Assembly: GCF_001886815.1 (NCBI RefSeq)
Contig: NZ_CP018099.1
Span: 1,424,501-1,488,500 of the forward strand
Reading direction: 5' to 3'
DNA from: Caldithrix abyssi DSM 13497
Lineage (GTDB): Bacteria > Calditrichota > Calditrichia > Calditrichales > Calditrichaceae
Length of the DNA: 64,000 bases
Numbering within the stretch: position 1 is the first letter of the stretch; the number at the start of each line of letters is the position of its first letter. Positions 17,645 through 25,792 of the stretch are shown here, one piece after another. The translations under genes were made by a program, and so were the position numbers. The notes beneath the pieces are model-generated. The model ran no database searches. It was not told the origin of the DNA and saw only the letters and a program-made list of their open reading frames with translations.

Positions 17645-18922
17645 ATGAGTAAACACTATCAGCAAAGAAAAGAGGCCGCCAGCGCCGTTAAAAAGTTTTA
17701 CACGCTGCTCAATCAGGCGCAACAGAGCGACAAAGGCGCCGCTGCTTCCGGCGCGCAAGAATTAGAAGTTAAGTACGAGCTTTTAAGAAAGCGGTTTGAA
17801 GATTTAGAACGCCACTACAATTTTCATAAAGCCGTTTTGTATAATTTAAGCAGTGGGATTGTAATCATTAATAACGATGGCACCATCATCTACGCCAATC
17901 AATCCGCGCTGCAAATGCTGGATATGGAACTGGTTTCGCTTCAAAATAAATCCATAAAATTTTTATTTGCCGATCCAAAGCAGGGTGAAAAATTTCTGCA
18001 AAAGTTGTTAACGGAAAACAAACAGCTACAAAGCGAAGAAGCGTTTTTTAAAACGAACCATCGTAAAATTTTTCCTATTGGCCTTACAACGTCTCCCTTT
18101 TTCGATTTAAAAGATCGAAAAAAGCACGGTTTTATCATTCACTTCCGGGACATCAGCGCCCAGTTAGAGCAGCGGCGTCAGCTGGAACGCATGGAACGGT
18201 TGGCCATGCTGGGCGAACTGGCGGCCGGTATTGCCCATGAAATTCGCAATCCCCTGGCCAGTATCAAATCCGCCGCTCAGGTGCTGGAAGAGAGTTTTAA
18301 GGCGGATGATTTTCGAGCGCAACTGGCAACGCGCATTGTAAAAGCCATTGATCGCAGTAACGACCTTTTGACGCGCTTTTTTGATTTTACACGGCCCCGC
18401 AAGCCGGTGCAGGAATTTCATGACGTGGAAATGCTGATCGACGGAATTTACCTTTTGTTAGCCCCCCGCTTTAAGAAAAAGAAGATAAATTTTTTAAAAA
18501 ACAGTCAACCTAATCTACCGCAGGTTTTTGTCGATCCTGGACAAATTGAACAGGTTTTCATGAACCTGTTTTTGAATGCCATCGATGCCATGCCCAAAGG
18601 CGGTGACCTGAGTGTCTCTATTTCGCTGGTTTCACATGACGTTCAGGAAGCAGAGCAAAACGGCGATTCTAAGTCTGTTTGTGTACAGGTGCAGGATACG
18701 GGTACGGGCATCCCTGAAGAAAATCTGGAAAAAATTTTCAATCCCTTTTTTACGACCAAAAGCAGCGGAATTGGTCTGGGGCTTTCCATTTCCAACCGTT
18801 TGATGCAGGAAAACGGCGGGAAAATTGAAGTGCAGTCAAAAAAAGATAGGGGAACGACCTTTTCCCTCTATTTTCCGGTTCCCGAAAATGAAAGGCAGGA
18901 TTCATGGTTAAAAGAATTTTGA
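17645..18922 (+). CDS. PAS-domain sensor histidine kinase (NtrB-like, cytosolic)
   Basis: The 425-residue kinase has no membrane segment. A coiled-coil-like N-terminus (to about 60) leads to a PAS domain (about 62-170, with GIVIINNDGTIIYANQSAL). The phosphoacceptor H-box is ELAAGIAHEIRNPLASIKSA (about 197-216). The ATP-binding parts are MNLFLNAIDAMPKGG (N box), VQDTGTGIPEENLEKIFNPF (G1) and SSGIGLGLSISNRLM (G2). The family autophosphorylates on the His and passes phosphate to a receiver. The next gene is such a receiver, overlapping by 19 bases. A weak TTGACG-N17-TAAACG promoter lies at 17548-17576. It opens an eight-gene operon ending in mglA-like. Confidence 0.93.
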   Translation: MSKHYQQRKEAASAVKKFYTLLNQAQQSDKGAAASGAQELEVKYELLRKRFEDLERHYNFHKAVLYNLSSGIVIINNDGTIIYANQSALQMLDMELVSLQNKSIKFLFADPKQGEKFLQKLLTENKQLQSEEAFFKTNHRKIFPIGLTTSPFFDLKDRKKHGFIIHFRDISAQLEQRRQLERMERLAMLGELAAGIAHEIRNPLASIKSAAQVLEESFKADDFRAQLATRIVKAIDRSNDLLTRFFDFTRPRKPVQEFHDVEMLIDGIYLLLAPRFKKKKINFLKNSQPNLPQVFVDPGQIEQVFMNLFLNAIDAMPKGGDLSVSISLVSHDVQEAEQNGDSKSVCVQVQDTGTGIPEENLEKIFNPFFTTKSSGIGLGLSISNRLMQENGGKIEVQSKKDRGTTFSLYFPVPENERQDSWLKEF

Positions 18923-19269
18923 TTGTGGATGATGAAGAGACCATCACCTTCAGTCTTTATCAGAGTTTTATCCTCAGTAAAAAACCGTTTGAGGTGGTAA
19001 CCGCCGAAAGCGGCGAAGAGGCGCTGGAAAAGTTCCTGGAAAAACCGTTTCATCTGGTTATTACCGATATCTTTCTGCCGGGCATTAGCGGTTTCGACCT
19101 TATTAGAGAGATTAAAAAAACGCATGCGCAAACAAAGTTTATTGTGATTACCGCCTATGGATCGGACGACAAAAAGGAAGAGGCGCGAAAGGAGGGCGCG
19201 CAGTTGTACGTCGAAAAACCGTATGATATCAGAGATTTTAAGAAAAAAGTAATGGAAATGTTGAAGTAA
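18904..19269 (+). CDS. Receiver-only response regulator
   Basis: A 121-residue CheY-like single receiver domain with no output domain. The acidic pocket is VDDEE (residues 7-11) and the phosphoacceptor Asp is in HLVITDIFLPG (about residue 53). The conserved Thr lies in VITAYGSDD and the Lys in VEKPYD. It overlaps the histidine kinase gene by 19 bases, so it is very probably its phosphate acceptor. With no output domain it must act by binding another protein, perhaps a roadblock or DUF4388 protein encoded next to it. Confidence 0.94.
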   Translation: MVKRILIVDDEETITFSLYQSFILSKKPFEVVTAESGEEALEKFLEKPFHLVITDIFLPGISGFDLIREIKKTHAQTKFIVITAYGSDDKKEEARKEGAQLYVEKPYDIRDFKKKVMEMLK

Positions 19270-19270
19270 T

Positions 19271-19921
19271 ATGGCGCTTGTAGGAAATTTAAAAGACATA
19301 AAGTTGCCCACGCTGGTTCAGATCAACTGCATGGAAAAGAACACCGCCAAGCTGACCATTGAACACCTTGGCAAGTTCGGCTTTATCTATTTTGACGGCG
19401 GTCAGGTGGTGCACGCAGAGTACGATCCTCTGATCGGGGAAGAGGCCTTTTTTAAATTGCTGGAATTGTATTCCGGCAATTTTAAGGTTGAAAATGATGT
19501 AAAACCGCCGGCGGTAACCATTCAAAGGAACTGGAATAATTTATTGCTGGAAGGGCTGCATCGTCGGGACGTAAACATGCCTGACAGCAAGTTTAATTTT
19601 ACGCGGCTCTTTGAAAGCCTGTTTAACGTTAAGGGCGTGGAACAGGTGTCCATTCTGGATAAACACGGCAACACCATTGCCCAGAGTGATCAACAGAAAA
19701 TTAATGTAACAGAAACGCTCTTTTTCTGGTACGAAGCCGAAAAACTCAGCGGAGTGGTCGGAGAACACACCTTGCGCTTTTTGCGTCTGAGCCTGGGCAG
19801 CAAACAACAATTCGTCATTAAATTGGACGAAAACTACATTCTGGTAATTAATTTTTCCAAAAAGATTCAACAGGAACTGATTTTTTCCATTATTCGTGAA
19901 ACCTTAAAAATTTCGGTTTAA
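19271..19921 (+). CDS. DUF4388 and roadblock/LC7-like fusion protein
   Basis: The 216-residue protein starts one base after the receiver stop. Residues 1-80 fit DUF4388 (GNLKDIKLPTLVQINCMEKNTAKLTIEH, then IYFDGGQVVHAEYD), a domain often found in PATAN-like signalling proteins. Residues about 108-216 look like a roadblock/LC7 fold (LFNVKGVEQVSILDKHGNTIAQS, then LDENYILVINFSKK). Roadblock proteins commonly bind small Ras-like GTPases, and an MglA-like GTPase closes this operon. The exact role is inferred from context only. Confidence 0.75.
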   Translation: MALVGNLKDIKLPTLVQINCMEKNTAKLTIEHLGKFGFIYFDGGQVVHAEYDPLIGEEAFFKLLELYSGNFKVENDVKPPAVTIQRNWNNLLLEGLHRRDVNMPDSKFNFTRLFESLFNVKGVEQVSILDKHGNTIAQSDQQKINVTETLFFWYEAEKLSGVVGEHTLRFLRLSLGSKQQFVIKLDENYILVINFSKKIQQELIFSIIRETLKISV

Positions 19922-19967
19922 TGTAAATTATCCTTAACTTATTAAAAAAAATAACGATAAATAAATT

Positions 19968-20405
19968 ATGCCTGAAAAATTATTACAAGAGATTAAGGAA
20001 ATCGATTCGGTGGAAGCCGTTGCGGTGATCTCATTTAAAGGGAACATCTGGCAACAAAGCGGCGCTACCGTGACTGCAGAGCAGATGAAAATGATCGGCT
20101 CGTATTTATTGAGAATGTTGGCCATAAAGTCCAAAAGCAAACAGCGTATTGTGCACATCGAACTACACTGGCTGAATCGTTTTTTGATTGCCCGTTTTTC
20201 CGAGGGCTTTTTGATCGTTACGCTATTTAAAAAGGCCGATATTCTTTCGCTTTTAAGGATTACCTTAAATGTAACCGTAGCGAACCTCCTGGAAGAGAAA
20301 ACGTTTTTGAAATGGTTGAAAAAAGAAAAATACAATCTCAACTTGCATATTCAAAAGGGTCAATTTGATGAACATGAGCTTGGTTTGATTTCTAAGCTCG
20401 TTTAA
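19968..20405 (+). CDS. Roadblock/LC7-like protein
   Basis: A 145-residue soluble protein whose alternating pattern (IDSVEAVAVISFKGNIWQQSG, then RFLIARFSEGFLIVTLFKKAD) fits the roadblock/LC7 fold with an extra C-terminal helix. No catalytic residues are seen. It is the second roadblock-like product of the operon and could dimerise with the others or modulate the GTPase. Similarity is weak, so the fold call is tentative. Confidence 0.6.
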   Translation: MPEKLLQEIKEIDSVEAVAVISFKGNIWQQSGATVTAEQMKMIGSYLLRMLAIKSKSKQRIVHIELHWLNRFLIARFSEGFLIVTLFKKADILSLLRITLNVTVANLLEEKTFLKWLKKEKYNLNLHIQKGQFDEHELGLISKLV

Positions 20406-20443
20406 TCTATATTCTATCATACGGGATTAAAAAGCGTTGAATT

Positions 20444-20902
20444 ATGATTAACGAAAACATGGTGTTTAAACTGGCTGCCAAAAGTAGCGGACACGAGATC
20501 AGTCTTTCATCGGTAGAGTGGGGAGTTATTACACAAATTGACGGAGAAAAAACAGTAGGCGAAATTGCCGGGAATCTGGCCCTATCGCTGGAAGAAGCCT
20601 TTGAAGTGGTGAACGCCTTACGCAAAAAAGGGCTGATCTTTTTTGATCGGGAAATAGAGGTAAAAGAAGAAGTCGTTGGCAAACCATTTTTACAAAAGGT
20701 GAATGAAACATTAACCAAATACATCGGCCCCGTTGCACAGTATCTGATTCATGACGTGTTAACGGAGTTGCGTCTGGAAGAGGAAAATATCCCCAAAAGC
20801 CGTTTGCCTGAATTTATTGAAATATTAAGCGACGAAATTAGCGACGAAAAGAAAAAGGTTAACTTCCAAAGAGAAATGCTTAGCTTATTAAAGCAACTTT
20901 AA
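20444..20902 (+). CDS. Small winged-helix-like protein of the signalling operon
   Basis: The 152-residue product has an N-terminal segment (about 15-75, SLSSVEWGVITQIDGEKTVGEIAGNLALSLEEAFEVVNALRKKGLI) that reads as a winged-helix or PqqD-like fold, as often found attached to DUF4388 proteins. A helical C-terminal part (about 90-152, IGPVAQYLIHDVLTELRLEEENIP) follows. It has no enzymatic motif. DNA binding is possible but not shown, because such domains also serve as protein adaptors. Confidence 0.6.
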   Translation: MINENMVFKLAAKSSGHEISLSSVEWGVITQIDGEKTVGEIAGNLALSLEEAFEVVNALRKKGLIFFDREIEVKEEVVGKPFLQKVNETLTKYIGPVAQYLIHDVLTELRLEEENIPKSRLPEFIEILSDEISDEKKKVNFQREMLSLLKQL

Positions 20903-20917
20903 AAGGAACTTTAAGTG

Positions 20918-21670
20918 ATGAGTAAGTTTTTTAGTATTCGCTGGAAAATAAGCGGCCTGTTTTTAGTCAGTAATATCGTTTTAGGCGTGGTTATTGCTTT
21001 ATTGGTCAGCAACCACGTGCGCCAGACATTCCGCAATGAGCTGATCGAGCGCGGACGAACCATCGGTCACAATCTGGCGAGCAACAGCGGCGACCTGATT
21101 TTAAATGAAGATAAAGTGGGCCTCAGGTATTTGATCGCCAACAACATGAACTTCGAAAGCCTCGATTATATTCTGGTACACGATAGCGAAGGAAAGATCG
21201 TTGGCGATAACTTCAACGGCCAGGTGCCTAAAAGTTTACAGGTGGAAGATTTAAGTGCCATTAACAAAAAGGAAAGCTCCCAGGTGCTGGAAGTTCCCGA
21301 ATTAAACACTTCGGTGTATGATTTGTGGGTGCCGGTTGAAGAAGGATTGATTGGATACATTCGCATCGGATTGGATACCTCGTATGTTCGGAATGTGGTC
21401 AACCAGACCATAAAGGTCATTTTGCTCTCTGTACTGGTTGTAACGCTATTGGGCGGAATGTTTGTGTTTTTTCTGGGAGGACAGCTGGTTAAACCGATTA
21501 TTTATTTAACCAGGCGCGCCGATGAAATCAGTCAGGGCAAATTGGAACAGAAAATTGAACTGAAAACGCACGACGAGATCGAAAAACTGGCCGAGGCTCT
21601 GGATCGGTTGAGGGAATCCGTGAAAATTGCCCTGAAAAGGCTGGAACAACAGCAATCCTTAAAAATGTAA
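20918..21670 (+). CDS. Membrane sensor with HAMP domain and no output domain
   Basis: About 250 residues: a transmembrane helix (about 12-31), a periplasmic domain of about 130 residues resembling single-Cache/double-sensor domains (FESLDYILVHDSEGKIVGDNF), a second transmembrane helix (about 165-188), a HAMP domain (GGQLVKPIIYLTRRADEISQG to about 240), then a stop. No kinase, cyclase or methyl-accepting domain follows, so the signal must pass to a separate protein. A GTG three bases upstream (20915) is an alternative start. It sits between the adaptor genes and the mglB-like gene, which suggests it feeds the roadblock/GTPase switch. Confidence 0.85.
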   Translation: MSKFFSIRWKISGLFLVSNIVLGVVIALLVSNHVRQTFRNELIERGRTIGHNLASNSGDLILNEDKVGLRYLIANNMNFESLDYILVHDSEGKIVGDNFNGQVPKSLQVEDLSAINKKESSQVLEVPELNTSVYDLWVPVEEGLIGYIRIGLDTSYVRNVVNQTIKVILLSVLVVTLLGGMFVFFLGGQLVKPIIYLTRRADEISQGKLEQKIELKTHDEIEKLAEALDRLRESVKIALKRLEQQQSLKM

Positions 21671-21695
21671 TTTAAATTAACATAAGGATAGAACT

Positions 21696-22208
21696 ATGGT
21701 TCAAGTACGTAAATTAAAAGACGGTAGCCGTCAGGTTATTTTGAATAGCAAGCAATACGAAGCCATTACCAAAGTGCTGTCGGAGCTTGCCGCAAAGACC
21801 AAAGCCTCTGCAATTCTGTTCGCCGATATGAGCGGGCAGCTTATCAGCCAGAGGGGGAATACCGACGATATGAACACAACCGTTCTTTCTGCTCTGGCTG
21901 CCAGCGATTTTGCCGCCACATCCGAAATGGCCAAACTGGTTGGCGAAGAGGCAAAATTTAAACTGCTGTTCCACGAAGGCGAAAAACGGAATGTCTATCT
22001 TTCGAATGTGGGAAACGATTTCTTTCTGGTGGTGGTTTTTGATGTGAGCGTTACGCTGGGCCTGATCCGCATTTACACCAAAAAAGCCATTGAAGACCTG
22101 CTGGCGGCGCTTAAAGAAGGCGAAGACAGAAAGGACGATCAGGAAAAAATGATCGATTCGGATTTCAGCTCTTTGTTGGGCGATGCTCTGGACGATGCGT
22201 TTAAATAA
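21696..22208 (+). CDS. MglB-like roadblock/LC7 protein
   Basis: The 170-residue protein has a convincing roadblock/LC7 domain (about 18-125): VLSELAAKTKASAILFADMSGQLISQRG, then SALAASDFAATSEMAKLVGE, then VSVTLGLIRIYTKKAIEDLLAAL. MglB of Myxococcus, the GTPase-activating partner of MglA, has the same fold and the same position just upstream of mglA. The acidic tail (to about 170) is additional. Being 60 bases upstream of the GTPase gene supports a GAP or regulator role. Confidence 0.82.
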   Translation: MVQVRKLKDGSRQVILNSKQYEAITKVLSELAAKTKASAILFADMSGQLISQRGNTDDMNTTVLSALAASDFAATSEMAKLVGEEAKFKLLFHEGEKRNVYLSNVGNDFFLVVVFDVSVTLGLIRIYTKKAIEDLLAALKEGEDRKDDQEKMIDSDFSSLLGDALDDAFK

Positions 22209-22268
22209 AATTCATTCTGAAATTTAAAGTTGGATAATTGTAGTTGATCATAACGAAAGAGGAACAGG

Positions 22269-22853
22269 ATGTTTATTAACTGGGCATTACAAGAGATTAA
22301 TCTAAAGATTGTTTACTACGGTCCAGGGATGAGTGGCAAAACAACCAATCTGGAATACATCCACTCTAAATTGGATCCCTCTTTAAAAGGTGAATTGGTT
22401 TCATTAAAGACCAAAGAAGATCGAACCATCTTTTTCGATTTCATGCAAATAGAAGTGGGGCGCATTAAAGGAAAGAAACCAAAATTTAATTTGTACACCG
22501 TTCCCGGTCAGGTCTATTATGCCTCCAGCCGCAAGGTCATTTTAAATGGCGTGGACGGCATCGTATTTGTGGCCGATTCTCAGCCGCACCGCATGGAAGC
22601 CAATATCGAAACCCTGTTAGACCTGGAAGAGAACTTAAAACAAGAAGGGCACACCCTGGAAAATTTCCCCTGGGTCATTCAGTACAACAAGCGCGATCTG
22701 CCTGGCGTCGAATCGGTTGAAGTTTTGCAGCGCCGCCTTAATTTTTTTAACGTGCCGTATTTCGAAGCGGTGGCCGTGCGCGGCGACGGCGTATTCGACA
22801 CCTTAAAGGCGGTCATTAATCTGGTCGTGCGCAATGTACAGGATCAGTTATAA
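22269..22853 (+). CDS. MglA-like small Ras-family GTPase
   Basis: The 194-residue GTPase has the MglA-type P-loop GPGMSGKTTNL (about 18-28), switch II region LYTVPGQVYYASSRK (about 75-90) and the base-recognition motif NKRD (about 142-145). The extended loop after residue 40 (LKTKEDRTIFFDFMQIEVG) is typical of bacterial MglA. In Myxococcus and Thermus this family sets cell polarity and controls motility or pilus positioning. Here it is the last gene of a two-component/roadblock operon and is followed by a strong terminator. The output process in this organism is not evident from the window. Confidence 0.94.
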   Translation: MFINWALQEINLKIVYYGPGMSGKTTNLEYIHSKLDPSLKGELVSLKTKEDRTIFFDFMQIEVGRIKGKKPKFNLYTVPGQVYYASSRKVILNGVDGIVFVADSQPHRMEANIETLLDLEENLKQEGHTLENFPWVIQYNKRDLPGVESVEVLQRRLNFFNVPYFEAVAVRGDGVFDTLKAVINLVVRNVQDQL

Positions 22854-22894
22854 AATTTAGTTTTGATTTAAATATTTTCTTGCTAATTTGAATG

Positions 22895-22926
22895 CCTTCT
22901 CCTAATTTTGGGGAAGGTTTTTTTTT
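22895..22926 (+). terminator. Intrinsic terminator of the signalling operon
   Basis: CCTTCTCC and GGGGAAGG form an 8-bp stem (one G-T pair), followed by nine T residues. It overlaps the 5' end of the next open frame. Confidence 0.92.
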
Positions 22927-24259
22927 GGAAAAGAGCGGAGATTTAATCATCGAACGACCAGTTACAATAACCGTTGAAAAAAGACGATTACGTAAAGAAA
23001 TTTTTGCCTGGACGCTCTACGATTTTGCCAACACCTCCTACAGCGTCATTGTGGTCACGGTGGTTTACGCCATCTATTTTAAAGAATACATCGTCGGAGA
23101 CCTTACCATTTCGCTTGGCGGCTGGGTGCGCAATCCCGGCGATTTTTTGTGGGGGCTGGGCGGTTCGATTTCCATGGCCATTGTGGCTTTAAGTTCGCCC
23201 ATCATGGGCGCCATTGCCGATTACAGCAATCGGAAAAAAAGATTTTTGTTCGTTTACACCATGGCCTGCGTAAGCGTAATGGCCCTTTTGTATTTTTTAG
23301 AACCGGGCATGATTGTGGCCGGCCTGTTGTTGTTTATTATCGGGAATATCGGATTTGAAGGGGCGCTTGTTTTTTACAACGGCTTTTTACCGCAAATTTC
23401 AACGCCGCAAAATATTGGTAAAATTTCCGGATACGGCTTTGCGGTGGGCTATGTGGGCTCGTTGATTAGTTTATTAATCGCCCTGCCGTATGCCACCAGA
23501 GCTTTTGCCGCCAATGATCTGTCTATCATGCGGCCCACCTTTGTGCTGGCGGCGGCATTCTTTTTCGTGTTTTCCCTGCCGTTTTTTGTGCTGGTAAAGG
23601 AGCGCATCGTGAATGCGCCCGCGGTTTCGGGTAATTACATTAAGGCGGGTTATCGGCGAACCCTGCAAACCATCAAACGGATGCGTGAATTCCCTGAAAT
23701 ACTCAAGTTTTTACTGGCTTATTTTATTTACATAGACGGCGTAAACACGGTGATCTATTTTAGCGGAATATTTGCCAGTACCACGCTGGGTTTTTCCATG
23801 CGCGAAGTCATCCAGTTTTTTGCCATTGTTCAGTCTTCCGCTATTTCCGGCGCCTATGTTTTCGGCTATTTAACCGACAAGTTCGGCCCGAAAAAAACGA
23901 TTATGATTACGCTTCTTTTATGGATTGTTGTTACCATTGGCGCTTATTTTACGCACAGTGCTTCGATGTTTTATGTGGTGGGCTTGATTGCCGGCGTGGC
24001 CATGGGCTCGTCGCAGTCGGCCAGCCGCGCTTTAATGGGCAAGCTGATCCCGCGGGGCATGGAGGCGGAATTTTATGGATTTTATGCTTTGATGGGCAAA
24101 TTTTCATCCATCCTGGGGCCCTTTACGTTCGGCCTTGTTTCTATTTTAACCGGCAGTCAACGCTATGCCATCATTTCATTATTATTCTTTTTTGTTACGG
24201 GATTAATATTGATCAATCGCGTAAACGAAAAAGTAACCTACAAAAGATTCGTACTGTAA
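22925..24259 (+). CDS. MFS transporter, UMF1/Atg22-like
   Basis: About 444 residues with roughly 12 transmembrane helices. The N-terminal motif FAWTLYDFANTSYSVIVVTVVYAIYF and the segment IMGAIADYSNRKKRFLF are typical of UMF1 (Atg22-like) major-facilitator proteins, which are thought to export amino acids or similar solutes. The only upstream ATG (22892) lies inside the terminator hairpin of the preceding operon. I therefore prefer the TTG at 22925, seven bases after GGAAGG, although that GGAAGG is part of the hairpin stem. The start remains uncertain; the rest of the gene is clear. Direct cotranscription with the signalling operon is unlikely unless the terminator leaks. Confidence 0.85.
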   Translation: MEKSGDLIIERPVTITVEKRRLRKEIFAWTLYDFANTSYSVIVVTVVYAIYFKEYIVGDLTISLGGWVRNPGDFLWGLGGSISMAIVALSSPIMGAIADYSNRKKRFLFVYTMACVSVMALLYFLEPGMIVAGLLLFIIGNIGFEGALVFYNGFLPQISTPQNIGKISGYGFAVGYVGSLISLLIALPYATRAFAANDLSIMRPTFVLAAAFFFVFSLPFFVLVKERIVNAPAVSGNYIKAGYRRTLQTIKRMREFPEILKFLLAYFIYIDGVNTVIYFSGIFASTTLGFSMREVIQFFAIVQSSAISGAYVFGYLTDKFGPKKTIMITLLLWIVVTIGAYFTHSASMFYVVGLIAGVAMGSSQSASRALMGKLIPRGMEAEFYGFYALMGKFSSILGPFTFGLVSILTGSQRYAIISLLFFFVTGLILINRVNEKVTYKRFVL

Positions 24260-24298
24260 AATTAACGATAAATTGTAAAAAAGGTGGTCGATTTAAAT

Positions 24299-25222
24299 TT
24301 GGCAAAAGCTAATAAAATAATTATATTCGGAATTTTTATTGTTGGGCAGATTTGTTCTTTGACATTGGCCAAGTCTTTGGAAAAACAGCAGTACGGCCGG
24401 TTGGTTTTTTACTATGAGCCGGGCGATAGGCTGTTAACGGAACGGTTGATTAAAAACATTGATGAACCGCTGAAAAAAATCGAACAACTTTTTCAGGAAT
24501 CGGTGCAAACGCAGGTAAGCGTTTTGATTACCAAATCCGATGCGCAGTTCATGGAATATTTAAAGGGCCGCGTGCCAGAATGGAGCCAGGCGGTCGCTCT
24601 GCCCGAACAGCGAATGATCGTGCTCAAATTAGCAGACGCCGAGCAGATTAAAAAAAGCCCGACCATTCTGTTGCATGAGTTAATGCATGTGTTGATCTAT
24701 GACCACCTGAAAGGACGCTATATTCCGACCTGGTTAAATGAAGGGATGGCCGATTATTTTAGCGAAAACGGTTTAAGTTTCGAGAAAAAAATCGTGCTCG
24801 CCCAGGCGATTGTCAATAAAAAAATTATTGATCTGGCAGCCATCGACACCATGTTTAGATGGAATGCGCCCAAAGCCAGACTCGCCTACATCGAAGCCCA
24901 GAGCGCCGTAGAGTTTATCGTCAGTACCTATGGCGTTGAACGACTGGTGGAATTATTGAATAACGTGCGCCAGCAGCGAAGTTTTCCGGAAGCGTTTGTT
25001 AAAACGTTTGGCTTCGACTTGCTGGATTTTGAGATTCGATGGAATGAATATATTAAAAACAAGTATCGATGGCTGGTGTTGCTAAAAATTGAAGAATGGA
25101 TTTTTGCCTTAAGCGGCGTACTGTTCTTAATTGCCGTGATTGTGGTCTATTTAAGGAACAGAAAAAAGTTAAAGGAACTAACGATAGAAGATTTTAATCA
25201 TTTGGATGATGGAGGACCATAA
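24299..25222 (+). CDS. Membrane-anchored gluzincin-like peptidase (peptidase MA family)
   Basis: The product has about 307 residues. [29 protein letters not shown] (start near residue 128) gives the zinc motif HExxH and the downstream NEGMA glutamate found in peptidase-MA-like and M1-like gluzincins. An N-terminal hydrophobic segment ([18 protein letters not shown]) is a signal or anchor, and a second membrane helix near the C-terminus ([19 protein letters not shown]) is followed by a basic tail, so the catalytic domain is extracytoplasmic. The TTG at 24299 is preferred because AAGGTGG lies 11 bases upstream; a GTG at 24284 overlaps that ribosome site and is the alternative. The substrate is unknown. 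Confidence 0.78.
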   Translation: MAKANKIIIFGIFIVGQICSLTLAKSLEKQQYGRLVFYYEPGDRLLTERLIKNIDEPLKKIEQLFQESVQTQVSVLITKSDAQFMEYLKGRVPEWSQAVALPEQRMIVLKLADAEQIKKSPTILLHELMHVLIYDHLKGRYIPTWLNEGMADYFSENGLSFEKKIVLAQAIVNKKIIDLAAIDTMFRWNAPKARLAYIEAQSAVEFIVSTYGVERLVELLNNVRQQRSFPEAFVKTFGFDLLDFEIRWNEYIKNKYRWLVLLKIEEWIFALSGVLFLIAVIVVYLRNRKKLKELTIEDFNHLDDGGP

Positions 25223-25224
25223 AA

Positions 25225-25770
25225 TTGTACGTACCTAAAAAAATATTTTTAACTAAAGGAATAGGTGTTAGTAAAGAACAATTAACCAGCTTTGAGATGG
25301 CTCTGCGAAATGCAGGCGTGGGGCCTTACAATCTGGTCTCGGTTTCCAGTATTTATCCTCCGGGCTGTAAGCTCATAAGCAGAGAAGCCGGATTAAAAGA
25401 ATTGGAACCGGGGCAAATTGTCCATGCCGTAATGAGCCGAAACGCCACCAATGAGCCGGGGCGTATGATTACCGCCTCTGTTGGGCTGGCCATTCCAAAA
25501 GATAAAAGCGCGTATGGGTACCTTTCTGAACATCATGGATACGGCCAAACCGAAGAAGAAGCCGGAGAGTATGCCGAAGATCTGGCCGCCGAAATGTTGG
25601 CCACCATTCTGGGCGTGGAGTTTGATACGGATTTAAGCTGGGACGAGAAAAGAAATCTGTGGCACATTTCGGGAAAGATCGTTCATTCGCAAAATATTAC
25701 GCAATACGCCACGGGCGATGCGCGCGGTTTGTGGACCACGGTTTTTGCCGCTGCCATTTTGTTACCATAA
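25225..25770 (+). CDS. pdaD: Pyruvoyl-dependent arginine decarboxylase
   Basis: The 181-residue proenzyme converts arginine to agmatine. It matches the archaeal-type PvlArgDC family: [37 protein letters not shown], where self-cleavage between the serines of VSVSS makes the pyruvoyl group. Next come [17 protein letters not shown] and [25 protein letters not shown]. The start is TTG at 25225, nine bases after GGAGG (25211-25215). Agmatinase follows 22 bases later, giving arginine to agmatine to putrescine. This enzyme type is uncommon in bacteria. Confidence 0.94.
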   Translation: MYVPKKIFLTKGIGVSKEQLTSFEMALRNAGVGPYNLVSVSSIYPPGCKLISREAGLKELEPGQIVHAVMSRNATNEPGRMITASVGLAIPKDKSAYGYLSEHHGYGQTEEEAGEYAEDLAAEMLATILGVEFDTDLSWDEKRNLWHISGKIVHSQNITQYATGDARGLWTTVFAAAILLP

Positions 25771-25792
25771 ATAAGGGCTTACGGACCTGAAG

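Noticed and set aside
17527-22853. Prophage or defence island
   Set aside because: The genes are chromosomal signalling proteins of normal base composition, with no nuclease, restriction, integrase or toxin-like product.
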